Notes: generated from the sequence alone by a model not told the origin. A stretch of 64,000 bases of DNA from Myxococcus sp. CA023 (GCF_010998615.1 NZ_JAAEAH010000033.1:1-64000), one strand, 5' to 3'; positions 17,614-26,851 are shown, counted from the first letter of the stretch. A program made the numbers and translations.

Positions 17614-19191
17614 TCACGCCTCTTCCACGCCCAGCGCCGCGCGCAGCTCGGGCATCCGGGCCAGGGGCACCGCGCCGAAGACGAAGCGGTCCGGCCGCAC
17701 CACGGCCACGTCCGCGCCGTGCTCCCGGAACCACTCGGACAGCCTGCCGGTGTGGTCCTCCACGCTGTCGTCGCCCAGTCCCGGGACACCCGCGGAGCGC
17801 ACGGTGACGGCGCGGGCCCCCAGGGATTCGGCCAGCTCACGGGCCACCTCCGTCCCCGGGCTGCCGCCCCGGCTCAGCACGGCGAAGCCGGAGCCCAGGC
17901 TGTCATCCAACAGGTGTTCCTCACCGGACGCACGACGCACGCGAGGTTGGGGAAGGTAGCTGCCTTCAGCGGCCTTCCGACCCGAGCGGCGGCCGCCCAG
18001 CATCCAGCCTTCCTCGATGGCGGGCGCCGGCTTGAAGCGGAATCCCTCCACGAAGCGGCGCGCGGCCGGAACGGCCTGGAGGCCCCGAAGTACGGTGTCA
18101 CGTACCCAGGCCATGGGTGTGCTACGCGCGGTGAACACGGAGCTCAGCCGCGCGGTGGCCTCGAGCAAGGCGCGCACGTGAGGGCGGCGCTCCACGGCGT
18201 AGGTGTCCAGCAGCGCCTCGGGGGCGCGGCCCTGGAGGACCCACGCCAGCTTCCACGCGAGGTTCGCCGCGTCGCGCAGCCCGGACACCAGACCCTGACC
18301 CATGAAGGGCGGCAACAGGTGGGCCGCGTCTCCCGCCAGGAAGGTGCGGCCCACGCGCCAGCGCTGCGCCACCTCCGAATGAAAGCTGTAGAGCTGCGCT
18401 CGCTCCACCGTCACCCGGTCTGGATTCACATAAGGCCCAATCAGGCGGCGAATCGTGCCGGGCTGCGTCATCTCCTCGCCCGTCTCGCCCAGGCGCAGTC
18501 GGAACTCCCAGCGGAACCGCCCCACGGGACCACGCCCGACGAAGCCGGGGCGGACCGGGTCGCAGACGACATGACATTCGACGGGGGCGTCTTCCTCCGC
18601 CACGGTGCCGGAGATGGCAATCCACGGCTCCTGGCCGCCGCGGCCTTCCATGGGGATGCCCAGCAGCGCGCGCACCGTGCTCCGCCCACCGTCACAGGCC
18701 ACCAGGTAGCGGGCGCGCACCCCATGCCGGACTCCGGACGTGCGGTATCGGACGGTGACGCCCGCGCCGTCCTGTTCCAGTGATTCCACCTCGGTGCCCG
18801 TGCGCAGCTCGGCGGCTGGGAAGCGTGAGAGGCCCTCGCGCAGCGCCTTCTCCAGGAGCGGCTGGTGGAAGAACCAGATGGGCGCGTGGCCGTAGCCGAA
18901 GTCCACCTGGCCCAGGTGGACCTGGGCAATGGGTTGGCCGCCCACGCCGGTGAAGGTGACGTGGCGGCCCTGGCGCAGGTCGGGCTTCAGCGCGTCGAGC
19001 AGCCCCGCGGCCTGGTAGATGCGCAGGGCCTCGTCGTCACAGGAGAAGGCCCGGGGTTGGCCATGCGGCGCGGCCTCCCGTTCGAGGACGAGCACGCGCA
19101 CGCCCTGGAGTCCCAGGAGGTTGGCGGTGAGTACACCCACCGGCCCGCCTCCCGCGATGACCACATCCACCTCCTCGATGTCGGCCGACAT
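17614..19191 (-). CDS. FAD-dependent aromatic monooxygenase (PHBH/MhpA-like)
   Basis: A 525-residue flavoprotein. It shows an N-terminal Rossmann motif VVIAGGGPVGVLTANLLGLQG with the adenine-binding VLVLERE, the mid-protein DG motif YLVACDGGRSTVRALLGI, and the FAD ribityl motif FLAGDAAHLLPPFMGQGL. A C-terminal thioredoxin-like domain (about 420-525) is as in MhpA and phenol hydroxylases. Such enzymes hydroxylate phenolic or polyketide substrates using NAD(P)H and O2. It is transcribed with the SDR and acyltransferase genes (39 bp spacing). It may act as a tailoring oxygenase for the neighbouring NRPS product, or in aromatic catabolism; no catabolic ring-cleavage genes are present, which favours tailoring. 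Confidence 0.82.
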   Translation of the reverse strand: MSADIEEVDVVIAGGGPVGVLTANLLGLQGVRVLVLEREAAPHGQPRAFSCDDEALRIYQAAGLLDALKPDLRQGRHVTFTGVGGQPIAQVHLGQVDFGYGHAPIWFFHQPLLEKALREGLSRFPAAELRTGTEVESLEQDGAGVTVRYRTSGVRHGVRARYLVACDGGRSTVRALLGIPMEGRGGQEPWIAISGTVAEEDAPVECHVVCDPVRPGFVGRGPVGRFRWEFRLRLGETGEEMTQPGTIRRLIGPYVNPDRVTVERAQLYSFHSEVAQRWRVGRTFLAGDAAHLLPPFMGQGLVSGLRDAANLAWKLAWVLQGRAPEALLDTYAVERRPHVRALLEATARLSSVFTARSTPMAWVRDTVLRGLQAVPAARRFVEGFRFKPAPAIEEGWMLGGRRSGRKAAEGSYLPQPRVRRASGEEHLLDDSLGSGFAVLSRGGSPGTEVARELAESLGARAVTVRSAGVPGLGDDSVEDHTGRLSEWFREHGADVAVVRPDRFVFGAVPLARMPELRAALGVEEA

Positions 19192-19230
19192 GGACTTCCC
19201 CCCGGAAGCAGGTCCGCTGCAGGGAGAAGT

Positions 19231-20178
19231 CTAACGTCCTTGGCCCCCCGCAGGGAGGATGGGCGAGGATTCGCGGTAGATGCGAAGCGAGTCCGCCACG
19301 CTGTGGCGGTATTCGAAGCCCGTGGCGTCCAGGAAGCGGCGGTTGTCCACGACAATGGGGAAGCGCAGGTGGTCCAGCGCGCCCATCGACAGGCGGGGGA
19401 GGCCGGCCCGGCCCAGCAGCATCGATAGCAGCGGCGCGGGCAAAGGCACCGCCTTGCGCCCTGTCTCCCGGACGATGACGGACAGCGGAATCGGCGGAGG
19501 GCCCGCCACGTTGAAGAGGCCCCGGACCTGCTTCTCCAGCGCCAGCGTCAACGCCGTCACCACGTCTTCCTCCTGGAGGACGTGGAACAGGGGGTCGTAC
19601 CCGAGCACCAGCGGCACGCGACGGCCCTTGAGGAAGGAGGACAGCGTGCCGGTGCCGGGAGCCCCCAGGGTGTAGGGCAGCCGCAGCACGGCCGTCGTCA
19701 TCTTCGGCAGGCGCCACAGCGCGGTGGCCGCGTACAGGTCGGCGGCCACCAGGTCCGCCAGCTCCGGAATGGCCTCCAGCGCGCGAGGCGGCTCGTCCTC
19801 GGAGTGGTACAGCGGCGAGTCCGGCGCCGCGCCGTAGAAGGTGTGCCGCCCCACGAAGAGCATCTGCTTCACGCCATGGGCCGCGCAGTGGTCGAACACC
19901 GCCTTGGTACCGTCCAGGTTGATGCGCCCGCGCTCCTTGCCCGGCACCGTGAAGGCGGTGACGGTGGCCATGTGCACCACGGCTTCGGGACGCCACCGGC
20001 GGAAGACGTCCTCCGCGGCGCGCTTGCGCACATCGCCCCGGTAGACCTGGATGCCGGCCTCGTTGGCCTCGGCCCAGGGGCGGGTGTCGATGCCCGCCAC
20101 CTGATGCCCGCGCGCGTGCAGGTGCAGCGCGAGCTGGCGGGCAATGCCTCCGGAGATGCCTGGAATCAGCACCCTCAT
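19231..20178 (-). CDS. NAD(P)-dependent epimerase/dehydratase-like SDR
   Basis: A 315-residue extended SDR. The nucleotide motif is VLIPGISGGIARQLALHLHARGHQV (GxxGxxA type), with IDTRPW at the second strand end and VVHMATVTAF in the middle. The catalytic region reads FVGRHTFYG, later ADLYAATALWRL: the Tyr of YxxxK is followed by Ala where Lys is expected. The protein may therefore bind a nucleotide-sugar or acyl substrate without normal redox chemistry, or use other residues. Its ATG overlaps the acyltransferase stop by 4 bp, so the two are coupled and probably act in one lipid or glycolipid pathway. Confidence 0.7.
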   Translation of the reverse strand: MRVLIPGISGGIARQLALHLHARGHQVAGIDTRPWAEANEAGIQVYRGDVRKRAAEDVFRRWRPEAVVHMATVTAFTVPGKERGRINLDGTKAVFDHCAAHGVKQMLFVGRHTFYGAAPDSPLYHSEDEPPRALEAIPELADLVAADLYAATALWRLPKMTTAVLRLPYTLGAPGTGTLSSFLKGRRVPLVLGYDPLFHVLQEEDVVTALTLALEKQVRGLFNVAGPPPIPLSVIVRETGRKAVPLPAPLLSMLLGRAGLPRLSMGALDHLRFPIVVDNRRFLDATGFEYRHSVADSLRIYRESSPILPAGGQGR

Positions 20179-20996
20179 GGCAGCAGGTTCCTTCCAATCC
20201 GCCGGCTGTGCCGCTGCGCGCGGCCGCGCTCGATGAGCCCCGCGATGCGCTGCTTCACCTTCTCCACATAGCCCTCGATGACGTGGTCCTCTTCGTCCCC
20301 CGTGCCCTGGAAGACGAGCGGCTCGCCGTAATGGATTTCCAACTGCACCGGCAACGGCAGCGGCAACAGGTAGGGCGTCAACGGGACGTAGGGCACGCCG
20401 AGCAGCTTCCCCAGCGTGTACGCGTTGAACACCGTGGGGACGGCCGAACCGCCGCCCAGGAACGCGAAGGGGATGATGGGCGAGCGCGTCTGCAACGCCA
20501 GGCGGACGAACCCGGTGCCGAAGTCCACCAGCGAGTAGCGCTCGTTGTAGAGCTTGGCCGTGCCGCGCGCGCCCTCAGGGAAGATCATCAGCAGCCGGTC
20601 ATCCTCCAGCAGCCGCTTGGCGTGCTCGGGCAGCCCGATGAACTGGCCGGTGCGGCTGGCCCACAGCGAGGACACGGGGAAGTTGTGGAGGAAGCGCTCC
20701 ACCATGCCCTGCGCCAGCCGGGGCGGGTCCATCTCCAACATCGTGGACGTCAGCACCATGGCCCCGTCCACCGCCACGCCGCCGGAGTGGTTGCCCACCA
20801 GCATTCCGCGGCCCCGCGGGGGGATGTGCTCCACCCCATAACAGCGCACGCGGAAGTAGTAGCGGTAGATGGCGCCAAAGACGCGCAGCGCATGTTTCAC
20901 GTGAGACTTGGAGATGCCGTACGGGTCGACGCCGTATTCGTTGAAAGGCAGTTCCAGCCGGTTCACCCGGGCTTCCAATGAGTCGGTCAGGGCCAC
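20175..20996 (-). CDS. Lysophospholipid/glycerol-3-phosphate acyltransferase family protein
   Basis: A 273-residue protein of the PlsC superfamily starting at GTG 20996 (VALTDSLEARVNRLELP). The longer open frame upstream overlaps the ABC ATPase gene antisense and is not protein-like. Catalytic block I is GMLVGNHSGGVAVDGAMVL (about 62-80), with His and a downstream Asp. Block III is LMIFPEGARGT (about 136-146), and the C-terminal region IIPFAFLGGGSAVPT supplies block IV. It transfers an acyl chain to a glycerol or other hydroxyl, with unknown specificity. First of a three-gene minus-strand operon (acyltransferase, SDR, monooxygenase). Confidence 0.78.
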   Translation of the reverse strand: MALTDSLEARVNRLELPFNEYGVDPYGISKSHVKHALRVFGAIYRYYFRVRCYGVEHIPPRGRGMLVGNHSGGVAVDGAMVLTSTMLEMDPPRLAQGMVERFLHNFPVSSLWASRTGQFIGLPEHAKRLLEDDRLLMIFPEGARGTAKLYNERYSLVDFGTGFVRLALQTRSPIIPFAFLGGGSAVPTVFNAYTLGKLLGVPYVPLTPYLLPLPLPVQLEIHYGEPLVFQGTGDEEDHVIEGYVEKVKQRIAGLIERGRAQRHSRRIGRNLLP

Positions 20997-21110
20997 GGGG
21001 GCACCGTACCACCCCGACGTGCCCAGCCCCGCCGCTTTCCACACCGGGTTCGTTGGGCACCCGCCGGGTGTTGAGCGATACTCGCCCGCGCGCCCCCCAG
21101 CCCCCCATCC

Positions 21111-22061
21111 ATGACACATCAGGACGAGCTCGCCATCGAGGTGAAGGGATTGGTCAAACGTTTCGGCGACGTCACCGCCGTGGACGGAATCGACCTGGAC
21201 ATCCGCCGTGGCGAGTGCGTGGGCCTCCTGGGCCCCAACGGCGCGGGCAAGACGACGACCGTGGAAATCCTCGAGGGCCTCCAGACGGCCACCTCGGGGG
21301 AGGTGCGGCTCCTGGGTTTGCGCTGGGAGACGGACGCGCCGGTGCTGCGGGAGCGCATTGGCATGACGCTCCAGGAGACGCGGCTGGTGGACCAGCTCAC
21401 GGTGGAGGAGATGGTGCGTTTGTTCACCTCCTTCTACCCACGCCCCCTGGAGGTCGAGGCGCTCATCGGGCTGGTGCAACTGGGCGAGAAGCGCCATGCC
21501 CGGGTGGGCAAGCTGTCCGGCGGCCAGAAGCAGCGGCTGGCCTTGGCGCTGGGGCTGGCGGGCGACCCGGACGTGCTCTTCCTGGACGAGCCCACCACCG
21601 GGTTGGATCCCCAGTCGCGCCGCGCCTTGTGGGACGTGGTGGCGCAGCTCAAGGCGCGCGGGCGCACCGTGGTGTTGACCACGCATTACATGGATGAGGC
21701 CGAGGTGCTGTGCGACCGGCTGGTCATCATCGACCGGGGCCGGGTGATTGCGCGCGGGACGCCGCGGGACATCATCACCTCGCTGGGCGCGGAGCAGGTC
21801 ATCGAGCTGGAGGCGGAGCCTTCGCCGGACCTGGAGCGGTTGCGCCCGCTGCCGTCGGTGGTGGCCGCCCAGCGGCACGCCGGCCGCATCACCCTGCGGG
21901 TGCGGGAGCTGCACCTGGCGCTGCCGGAGGTGCTGCGCGAGGTGGCGGCGGGGGGCGGCCAGTTGCTGCACCTGTCCACCCGGCGCCCCACGCTGGATGA
22001 TGTCTTCATCGACATGACGGGCCGCTCCCTGCGCGAGTCCGCGGAAGAGAAGGCGGCCTGA
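21111..22061 (+). CDS. ABC-2 type exporter ATPase subunit
   Basis: A 316-residue ABC ATPase of the DrrA/CcmA type. Walker A GPNGAGKTT is at about 41-49, the Q-loop in MTLQETRLVDQLTVEEM, the signature LSGGQKQRLALALGLAGDPDVLFLDEPTTGLDPQSRR (signature plus Walker B), and the H-loop VLTTHYMDEAEVLCDR. The C-terminal 80 residues are a family-typical accessory domain. It powers the ABC-2 permease encoded by the next gene, whose ATG overlaps this stop (TGATG). Such two-gene exporters often give self-resistance or efflux for antibiotics; placement beside methyltransferase and NRPS genes suggests export of the product. Confidence 0.93.
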   Translation: MTHQDELAIEVKGLVKRFGDVTAVDGIDLDIRRGECVGLLGPNGAGKTTTVEILEGLQTATSGEVRLLGLRWETDAPVLRERIGMTLQETRLVDQLTVEEMVRLFTSFYPRPLEVEALIGLVQLGEKRHARVGKLSGGQKQRLALALGLAGDPDVLFLDEPTTGLDPQSRRALWDVVAQLKARGRTVVLTTHYMDEAEVLCDRLVIIDRGRVIARGTPRDIITSLGAEQVIELEAEPSPDLERLRPLPSVVAAQRHAGRITLRVRELHLALPEVLREVAAGGGQLLHLSTRRPTLDDVFIDMTGRSLRESAEEKAA

Positions 22062-23086
22062 TGAACGCCCTGGGCCAGTTGGTGTTGATGCGGCTGCGCA
22101 TGTTGATGCGGCAGCCGGAGGTGCTGTTCTGGACGTTCGTCTTCCCCGTCGTCACCACGCTGTTCCTGGGGCTGGCGTTCCGGAATGACTCCCTGGGCCC
22201 GGTGCGTGTGGCCGTGGCGGAGGGGCCGGGCGCACCGGCGCTGATGGCGAAGCTGGAGGGCGTGCCGGAGCTGTCGGCCGAGGTCGCGGACGAAGCATCC
22301 GCCCGGCGGCGGCTGGCGCGCGGGCAGCTCTCCCTGGTGCTGCTGCCGGGCGCGGTGCCCGAGGCGCTGGTGGACCCCAGCCAGGCGGAGGGCCGCACCG
22401 CGCGGCTCCTGGTGGAGCAGGCGCTCGCCGCGCCGGAAGACGCCGCGCGTCCCGCCGTGGTGAAGGCCACGCCGGTGTCGGAGCCGGGAAACCGCTACGT
22501 CGACTTCCTCATCCCCGGCCTGCTGGGCATGTCGTTGATGTCCAGCAGCCTGTGGGTGGTGGCGGGCTCGCTGGTGGCGATGCGCGGAGGCAAGCTGCTG
22601 AAGCGGCTGGCCGCGACGCCCATGCGGCGCTCCCAGTTCTTCCTGTCCTACATGCTGGCGCGCGCGGGGTTCGCGCTGGCGGAGGTCGTCTTCTTCTGTG
22701 CCTTCGCGCGCTGGCTCTTCGGCGTGCCGATGTTCGGCAGCTACTTCACGTTGACGCTGGTGGGGCTCGCGGGGGCGCTGTGCTTCGCCGCGCTCGGCGT
22801 GCTGGTGGCCAGCCGGGCGCGGACGGAGGAGGCGGTGGGCGGGCTCGTCAACCTCGTCTCGCTGCCGATGATGTTCGTCTCCGGCGTCTTTTTCGCGTCC
22901 GGGAACTTCCCCTCTTGGTTGCAGCCGGTCATCCGTGCCTTGCCGCTCACGGCCATCAATGACTCGCTGCGGGCCGTCATGCTGGAGGGCGCGGGCCTGG
23001 CTTCACTGGGTGCGCCCATGTTGGTGCTGGCCGCGTGGACCGTGGTGCCACTGCTGCTGGCCCTTCGTTGGTTCCGCTGGACGTAA
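22061..23086 (+). CDS. ABC-2 type exporter permease subunit
   Basis: A 341-residue membrane protein with one N-terminal helix (VLFWTFVFPVVTTLFLGLAF), a soluble loop of about 120 residues, and five C-terminal helices including VDFLIPGLLGMSLMSSSLWVV and LPMMFVSGVFFASGNFPSWLQPVIRALPLTAINDSLR. These are hallmarks of the ABC-2 membrane family (PF12698/PF01061). It is translationally coupled to the ATPase. Its stop is followed within the same few bases by the ribosome-binding site of the methyltransferase (TAAAGGAG), so transport and tailoring genes are probably one operon. Confidence 0.9.
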   Translation: MNALGQLVLMRLRMLMRQPEVLFWTFVFPVVTTLFLGLAFRNDSLGPVRVAVAEGPGAPALMAKLEGVPELSAEVADEASARRRLARGQLSLVLLPGAVPEALVDPSQAEGRTARLLVEQALAAPEDAARPAVVKATPVSEPGNRYVDFLIPGLLGMSLMSSSLWVVAGSLVAMRGGKLLKRLAATPMRRSQFFLSYMLARAGFALAEVVFFCAFARWLFGVPMFGSYFTLTLVGLAGALCFAALGVLVASRARTEEAVGGLVNLVSLPMMFVSGVFFASGNFPSWLQPVIRALPLTAINDSLRAVMLEGAGLASLGAPMLVLAAWTVVPLLLALRWFRWT

Positions 23087-23100
23087 AGGAGCGCTGCTTC

Positions 23101-24600
23101 GTGTCACAGCCCGTTTCCGCGCCGTCCCCCGCCTTCGTTCAGCAGCTCAACTTCCACGCGCGAGACGCCAGCAACGAAGCGGCGGCACTCCAGGCCGCCT
23201 TCGCGCTCGGCCTCTTCGGACACCTTCCGGAGACGGGCTCGGACGAGCCGGTGCCCTTGGAGGTGCTCGCGAAGCGGGTGGGCGGCACGTGGCGAGGGAC
23301 GCGCTCCGTCGTCGAGCCGCTGGTCGCGTTGGGCTTCGTCCACCTGGAGGGGGGGCGGGGGTATTCGCTGCCCGCGTCGACCGCGGCCTTTCTCCGGGAT
23401 GAGGCGTTCATTGCCGGGCTGCGAGAGGCGCGGCGGTGGTGGCATCCGCTGGCGCTGCTGTCCCAGGCCGTGCGCGGTGGAGGCCCCGTGGAGTGGGGCG
23501 GGGAGTCGTGGGACGTGCTCGGGTGGTACCGCGCGCTGTTCCTGTCGCCCGCGCCATCCACCCCGAGCGCCGAGGCCCGGGACTTCCATGACCGCTTCGC
23601 CCGCAACCCCGCGCGCACGCTGGCGTTGGTGACGGCCGCGGAGCTGGACGTGCTGGTGAAGCTGGTGCGCGGGCCTGTGCCGTTGGACGTGCTGGCGCGG
23701 GAGGTGGGTGTGCCGGCGGAGGCGCTGGAGGTGTTGCTGGGCGCGCTGGCGGCGATGGGCATCGTCCAGGCACAGGAGACAGGCTGGGGCTTCACGGAGG
23801 CCGCGGGCCGGGCGCTGGACGCACAGAGCCTTCCGTACTTCCAGCGAGCGCTGCCGGCGACCATGGCCTACTGGGATGCGCTGGGGCACCTGGATGAGGC
23901 GGTGCGCGAGCAGCGCTTCCGGCTGGACCTGCGTGACCCGGAGACGGCGCGGCGCATCTACCAGGAGAACGCTTCACGCATCTCCAGCATCTTCGCCTCG
24001 CACCTGCGGCTGAGCCGGCAGGCCGCGACGCTGGTGCGGTCGATGCGGCCATTGGCACAGGCGCGCGTGTTGGACGTCGGCACGGGCTCGGGCGTGTGGG
24101 GCGCGGCCTTCGGGTTGGCGGACCCCACCACGCATGTCACGTACCTGGATTCGCCGCACGTGCTGGACGCGGTGCGCCCCCACCTGGCGAAGCTGAAGCT
24201 GGAGGCCCGTTCCGAGCTGTGGGCGGGGGACTGCCTCTCGGTGGACTACGGCGAGTCCCGCTACGACGTCATCCTGCTGCCGCAAATCATCCCCGCGCTG
24301 CCGCCCTCGGAGCTCCCGAGCTTCTTCGCTCGGCTGGCTCGGGCGCTGCGTCCCGGCGGGCTGCTGCTCATCTCCGGCTACCTGCTGACGGACCGGCGCG
24401 ACGGCCCGCTGGACGCGCTCTACTTCGCGCTGCGCCGGTACGTGACGAACGAGGGGGACGTGCTGTCCCTGCCGGAGTTCCGCGCGCTGCTGGGGCCGGT
24501 GGGCCTCACGGACGCCCGCGGCTTCGACATGCCCATTCAGCAGGTCGTCATCGCTCATCGGGGGGACGTCGCGTGGCCGGACGTCGCCCCCTCCGCCTGA
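23101..24600 (+). CDS. SAM-dependent methyltransferase with winged-helix N-terminal domain (paralogue 1)
   Basis: A 499-residue protein with a GTG start at 23101, chosen because AAAGGAG precedes it by 8 nt. The N-terminal half holds two helix-turn-helix/dimerisation-like segments (about 15-80 and 175-230). The class I methyltransferase core starts at ARVLDVGTGSGVWGAAFG (about 322). THVTYLDSP and YDVILLPQIIPALP follow, with ARALRPGGLLLISGYLL at motif IV-V. This is the O-methyltransferase family 2/RebM-like layout but longer than usual, with a duplicated N-terminal region. It is paralogous to the protein at 26888-28390. Likely target: a hydroxyl or carboxyl on the biosynthetic product. Confidence 0.85.
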   Translation: MSQPVSAPSPAFVQQLNFHARDASNEAAALQAAFALGLFGHLPETGSDEPVPLEVLAKRVGGTWRGTRSVVEPLVALGFVHLEGGRGYSLPASTAAFLRDEAFIAGLREARRWWHPLALLSQAVRGGGPVEWGGESWDVLGWYRALFLSPAPSTPSAEARDFHDRFARNPARTLALVTAAELDVLVKLVRGPVPLDVLAREVGVPAEALEVLLGALAAMGIVQAQETGWGFTEAAGRALDAQSLPYFQRALPATMAYWDALGHLDEAVREQRFRLDLRDPETARRIYQENASRISSIFASHLRLSRQAATLVRSMRPLAQARVLDVGTGSGVWGAAFGLADPTTHVTYLDSPHVLDAVRPHLAKLKLEARSELWAGDCLSVDYGESRYDVILLPQIIPALPPSELPSFFARLARALRPGGLLLISGYLLTDRRDGPLDALYFALRRYVTNEGDVLSLPEFRALLGPVGLTDARGFDMPIQQVVIAHRGDVAWPDVAPSA

Positions 24601-24618
24601 TTCCTTTTTGGGAGCATC

Positions 24619-25785
24619 ATGGAACCGCTGCGCACCTTCTTCATGGAGGACTACCTGGAGGGCTCGCGCTTCACCGCGCGCTTCAACCTGGGGGAGTCCG
24701 GTGGACGCCCCGTCACCGTGGGCGAGCTGCTTCTTGGCTCGGGCGTCAGCGCCGAGCGCGCCGCCGAGGTGTTCCTCTCCACGCCCTTGAATGACAGCCC
24801 CAACTGGGGCCGCGCGGACCTGCGCGACGCGGTGGCGGCCATTCACCCGGGCGCCACGCGGGACAACGTCCTCATCACCACCGGCACCAGCGAGGCGTTG
24901 CTGCTGCTGTTCCGCCAGCTCCGCCCGCGCAAGGTGGCCCTGGCGTGGCCGGCGTTCCAGCTCCTCTACGAACTGCCCCAGCGGCAGGGTGCGGAGGTGG
25001 TGCGGTTGCCTGTGAAATGGGACGCGAACGGCGTGCCGTCCGTGGACGCGAACCTGTGGCTGGAGCGGCTTGAGCGCGAGCAGCCCGACACCGTCATCAT
25101 CAACAACCCGCACAATCCCACCGGCCTGGTGCTGACGGCGGAACTGCTGTCGGCGGTGGAGCGCTGGGCGGAGCGGACGGGCGCCACGGTGGTGGGGGAC
25201 GAGCACTACCGCTTCCTGTCCTCGGAGACGTCCGTGCTGGGCGCGTCCGTGTACCGGCCGGGCTCGCGGCACTTCGTCACCGGCTCCTTCATCAAGTGCC
25301 TGGGCTGCCCGGGGCTGCGCATCGGCTGGACGGTGGGCGACACGGCCATGCTGTCGCGGATGCAGAACGAGAAGAACTACACGACGCACACCGTGAATCC
25401 GGTGACGGAGTGGGTGGCGCGCGAGGTGCTGCGGGATTTGGAGAGTCCGGCGCTACGCCGCGCTCGGGAGGACTGGCTGCGCAATCGCGCCACGCTCTCT
25501 GCCTTCCTGGCGCGCTCGCGCGGTGTCTATGGCGTCGCGCCCCAGGGCGGGCTCGTCACCTGCATCGGCCTGCGGGAGGCTCGGGACGACGCCAGCGCGG
25601 AGGCGCTGCTCAAGGCGCTGTCGGACGCGGGGGTGTTCGTCCTGCCGTTGAGCGCCATGGAGGCGGGCTCGCCGGACGGAACGCATCCGCTGGAGCGCGG
25701 GCACGGTTTCCGATTGGGGCTGGGCATCGCGCCGGAGCGCTTCTCCGAGGCACTGGACGCCATCGAGCGCGCCACCGCGCGCTGA
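24619..25785 (+). CDS. PLP-dependent class I/II aminotransferase, possibly capreomycidine-synthase-like
   Basis: A 388-residue fold-type I enzyme 18 bp after the methyltransferase, with GGGAG before its ATG. Motifs: ITTGTSEALLLLFRQL (phosphate-binding region), NNPHNPTG (about 161-168), VVGDEHYRF (Asp pairing with the pyridine nitrogen), and SFIKCLGCPGLRIGW with the Schiff-base lysine at about 226. The N-terminus (PLRTFFMEDYLEGSRFTARFN, later TVGELL) recalls, from memory, VioD-type capreomycidine synthases, which cyclise hydroxyarginine; this resemblance is tentative. It probably makes an unusual amino acid or amine for the NRPS. Confidence 0.8.
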   Translation: MEPLRTFFMEDYLEGSRFTARFNLGESGGRPVTVGELLLGSGVSAERAAEVFLSTPLNDSPNWGRADLRDAVAAIHPGATRDNVLITTGTSEALLLLFRQLRPRKVALAWPAFQLLYELPQRQGAEVVRLPVKWDANGVPSVDANLWLERLEREQPDTVIINNPHNPTGLVLTAELLSAVERWAERTGATVVGDEHYRFLSSETSVLGASVYRPGSRHFVTGSFIKCLGCPGLRIGWTVGDTAMLSRMQNEKNYTTHTVNPVTEWVAREVLRDLESPALRRAREDWLRNRATLSAFLARSRGVYGVAPQGGLVTCIGLREARDDASAEALLKALSDAGVFVLPLSAMEAGSPDGTHPLERGHGFRLGLGIAPERFSEALDAIERATAR

Positions 25786-25794
25786 GCGCCTGCG

Positions 25795-26772
25795 CTACCG
25801 CGTCAGGGACGAGAAGGCATGCTCGCGCGCGGCATAGTCCGCGTCGCGCAGCAGCAGTTGATGCACGCGCCCCTGGAAGGGCGTGGGCACCGCGGGGAAG
25901 AGGTGGTGCGTGAGGTGGTACTCGTCGTTGCGCGGGAAGACGAGCCGGTTGAGCCAGCCCCACGCGAAGACGTGATTGCGGGAGCGGTGGAACTCGTCCG
26001 CGGAGGCGATGATGCCCGCGTGGTCCACCGCGTCCGACCAGTAGCGGATGACCTGGTAGGCGACGAAGTAGGGGATGACGTAGGCGCGCAGGAACACGTC
26101 CCACCCCACGACGAAGTGCGCCGCGGCGAGCAGGCCGCCGATGAAGCTCCAGCGCAGCAGCGTCACCCAGACCGGGTCCTCGCGGTGGAACAACACCGGG
26201 CGGATGAAGGCGGGCAGGTGGATGAGCAGCAGGGGACGCAGCAGGTGTGACTTCACGAAAGGCCGGTCCGGGTCCGCGAAGCCGAAGCGGCGGCGCGGCT
26301 GGAAGTCCAAGTCCTTCTCCGCGTCACCCAGGTGGAGATGGTGGCTGAAGTGGTCCCTGCGGTACGGGTCCAGCGCCGTCAGGTCAATCACCGCCAGCAG
26401 GTGCCCCAGGTTCCGGTTGTGGCGCTTGCCGCGCACGAGCATGCCGTGGCACGCCTCATGGAGCATGTTGCCCACCGCGCGAAAGCGCGTCGCGATGAGG
26501 AAGGCCATCAGCGGGTACAAGAGCCAGGCGGCGCGTGGCGCGTGTGGCAGCAGCAGCTCGAAGGCCGCCGCGACGACCACGGCCAGGCCCAGGTGCAGCG
26601 CCAGGTGGGCCAACGCTCCGGGCACGGAATGCGCGTGGTAGCCGAGCGCGGCGACCTCACGCGCGTATTCGGAGCGGAGCCTCGCGGCGACAGACGTCGG
26701 GCGCACGCCACGCACGGGCCGGGCGGCCGGGGACGGCAGGGCGTCGCTGTCCTCCTGCGGCGCGGCGCTCAC
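25795..26772 (-). CDS. Membrane fatty acid desaturase/hydroxylase family protein
   Basis: A 325-residue diiron membrane enzyme. The GTG start at 26772 is preferred because AAAGG lies 7-8 nt upstream; frame continues to 26838. Three histidine boxes are visible: HEACH (about 104), HFSHHLHLGD (about 140) and HLTHHLFP (about 286). Hydrophobic helices lie at about 50-100 and 185-240. The family inserts double bonds or hydroxyls into acyl chains, and some members act on carrier-bound amino acids or acyl groups in NRPS pathways. It converges on the aminotransferase with a 9-bp gap. It could modify the lipid starter, or be a housekeeping desaturase. Confidence 0.82.
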   Translation of the reverse strand: MSAAPQEDSDALPSPAARPVRGVRPTSVAARLRSEYAREVAALGYHAHSVPGALAHLALHLGLAVVVAAAFELLLPHAPRAAWLLYPLMAFLIATRFRAVGNMLHEACHGMLVRGKRHNRNLGHLLAVIDLTALDPYRRDHFSHHLHLGDAEKDLDFQPRRRFGFADPDRPFVKSHLLRPLLLIHLPAFIRPVLFHREDPVWVTLLRWSFIGGLLAAAHFVVGWDVFLRAYVIPYFVAYQVIRYWSDAVDHAGIIASADEFHRSRNHVFAWGWLNRLVFPRNDEYHLTHHLFPAVPTPFQGRVHQLLLRDADYAAREHAFSSLTR

Positions 26773-26851
26773 GGAAGACCTTTCGGGGCGAGGGGGGCGG
26801 ACGGGGTGAACGCTAACCGGGCACCATCCCCCGGGCAAGGCGAGGGGCTGG

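Noticed and set aside
20997..21971. Upstream extension of the acyltransferase frame
   Set aside because: This part is antisense to the ABC ATPase with its Walker motifs and is His/Gln/Arg-rich; the gene more likely starts at GTG 20996.
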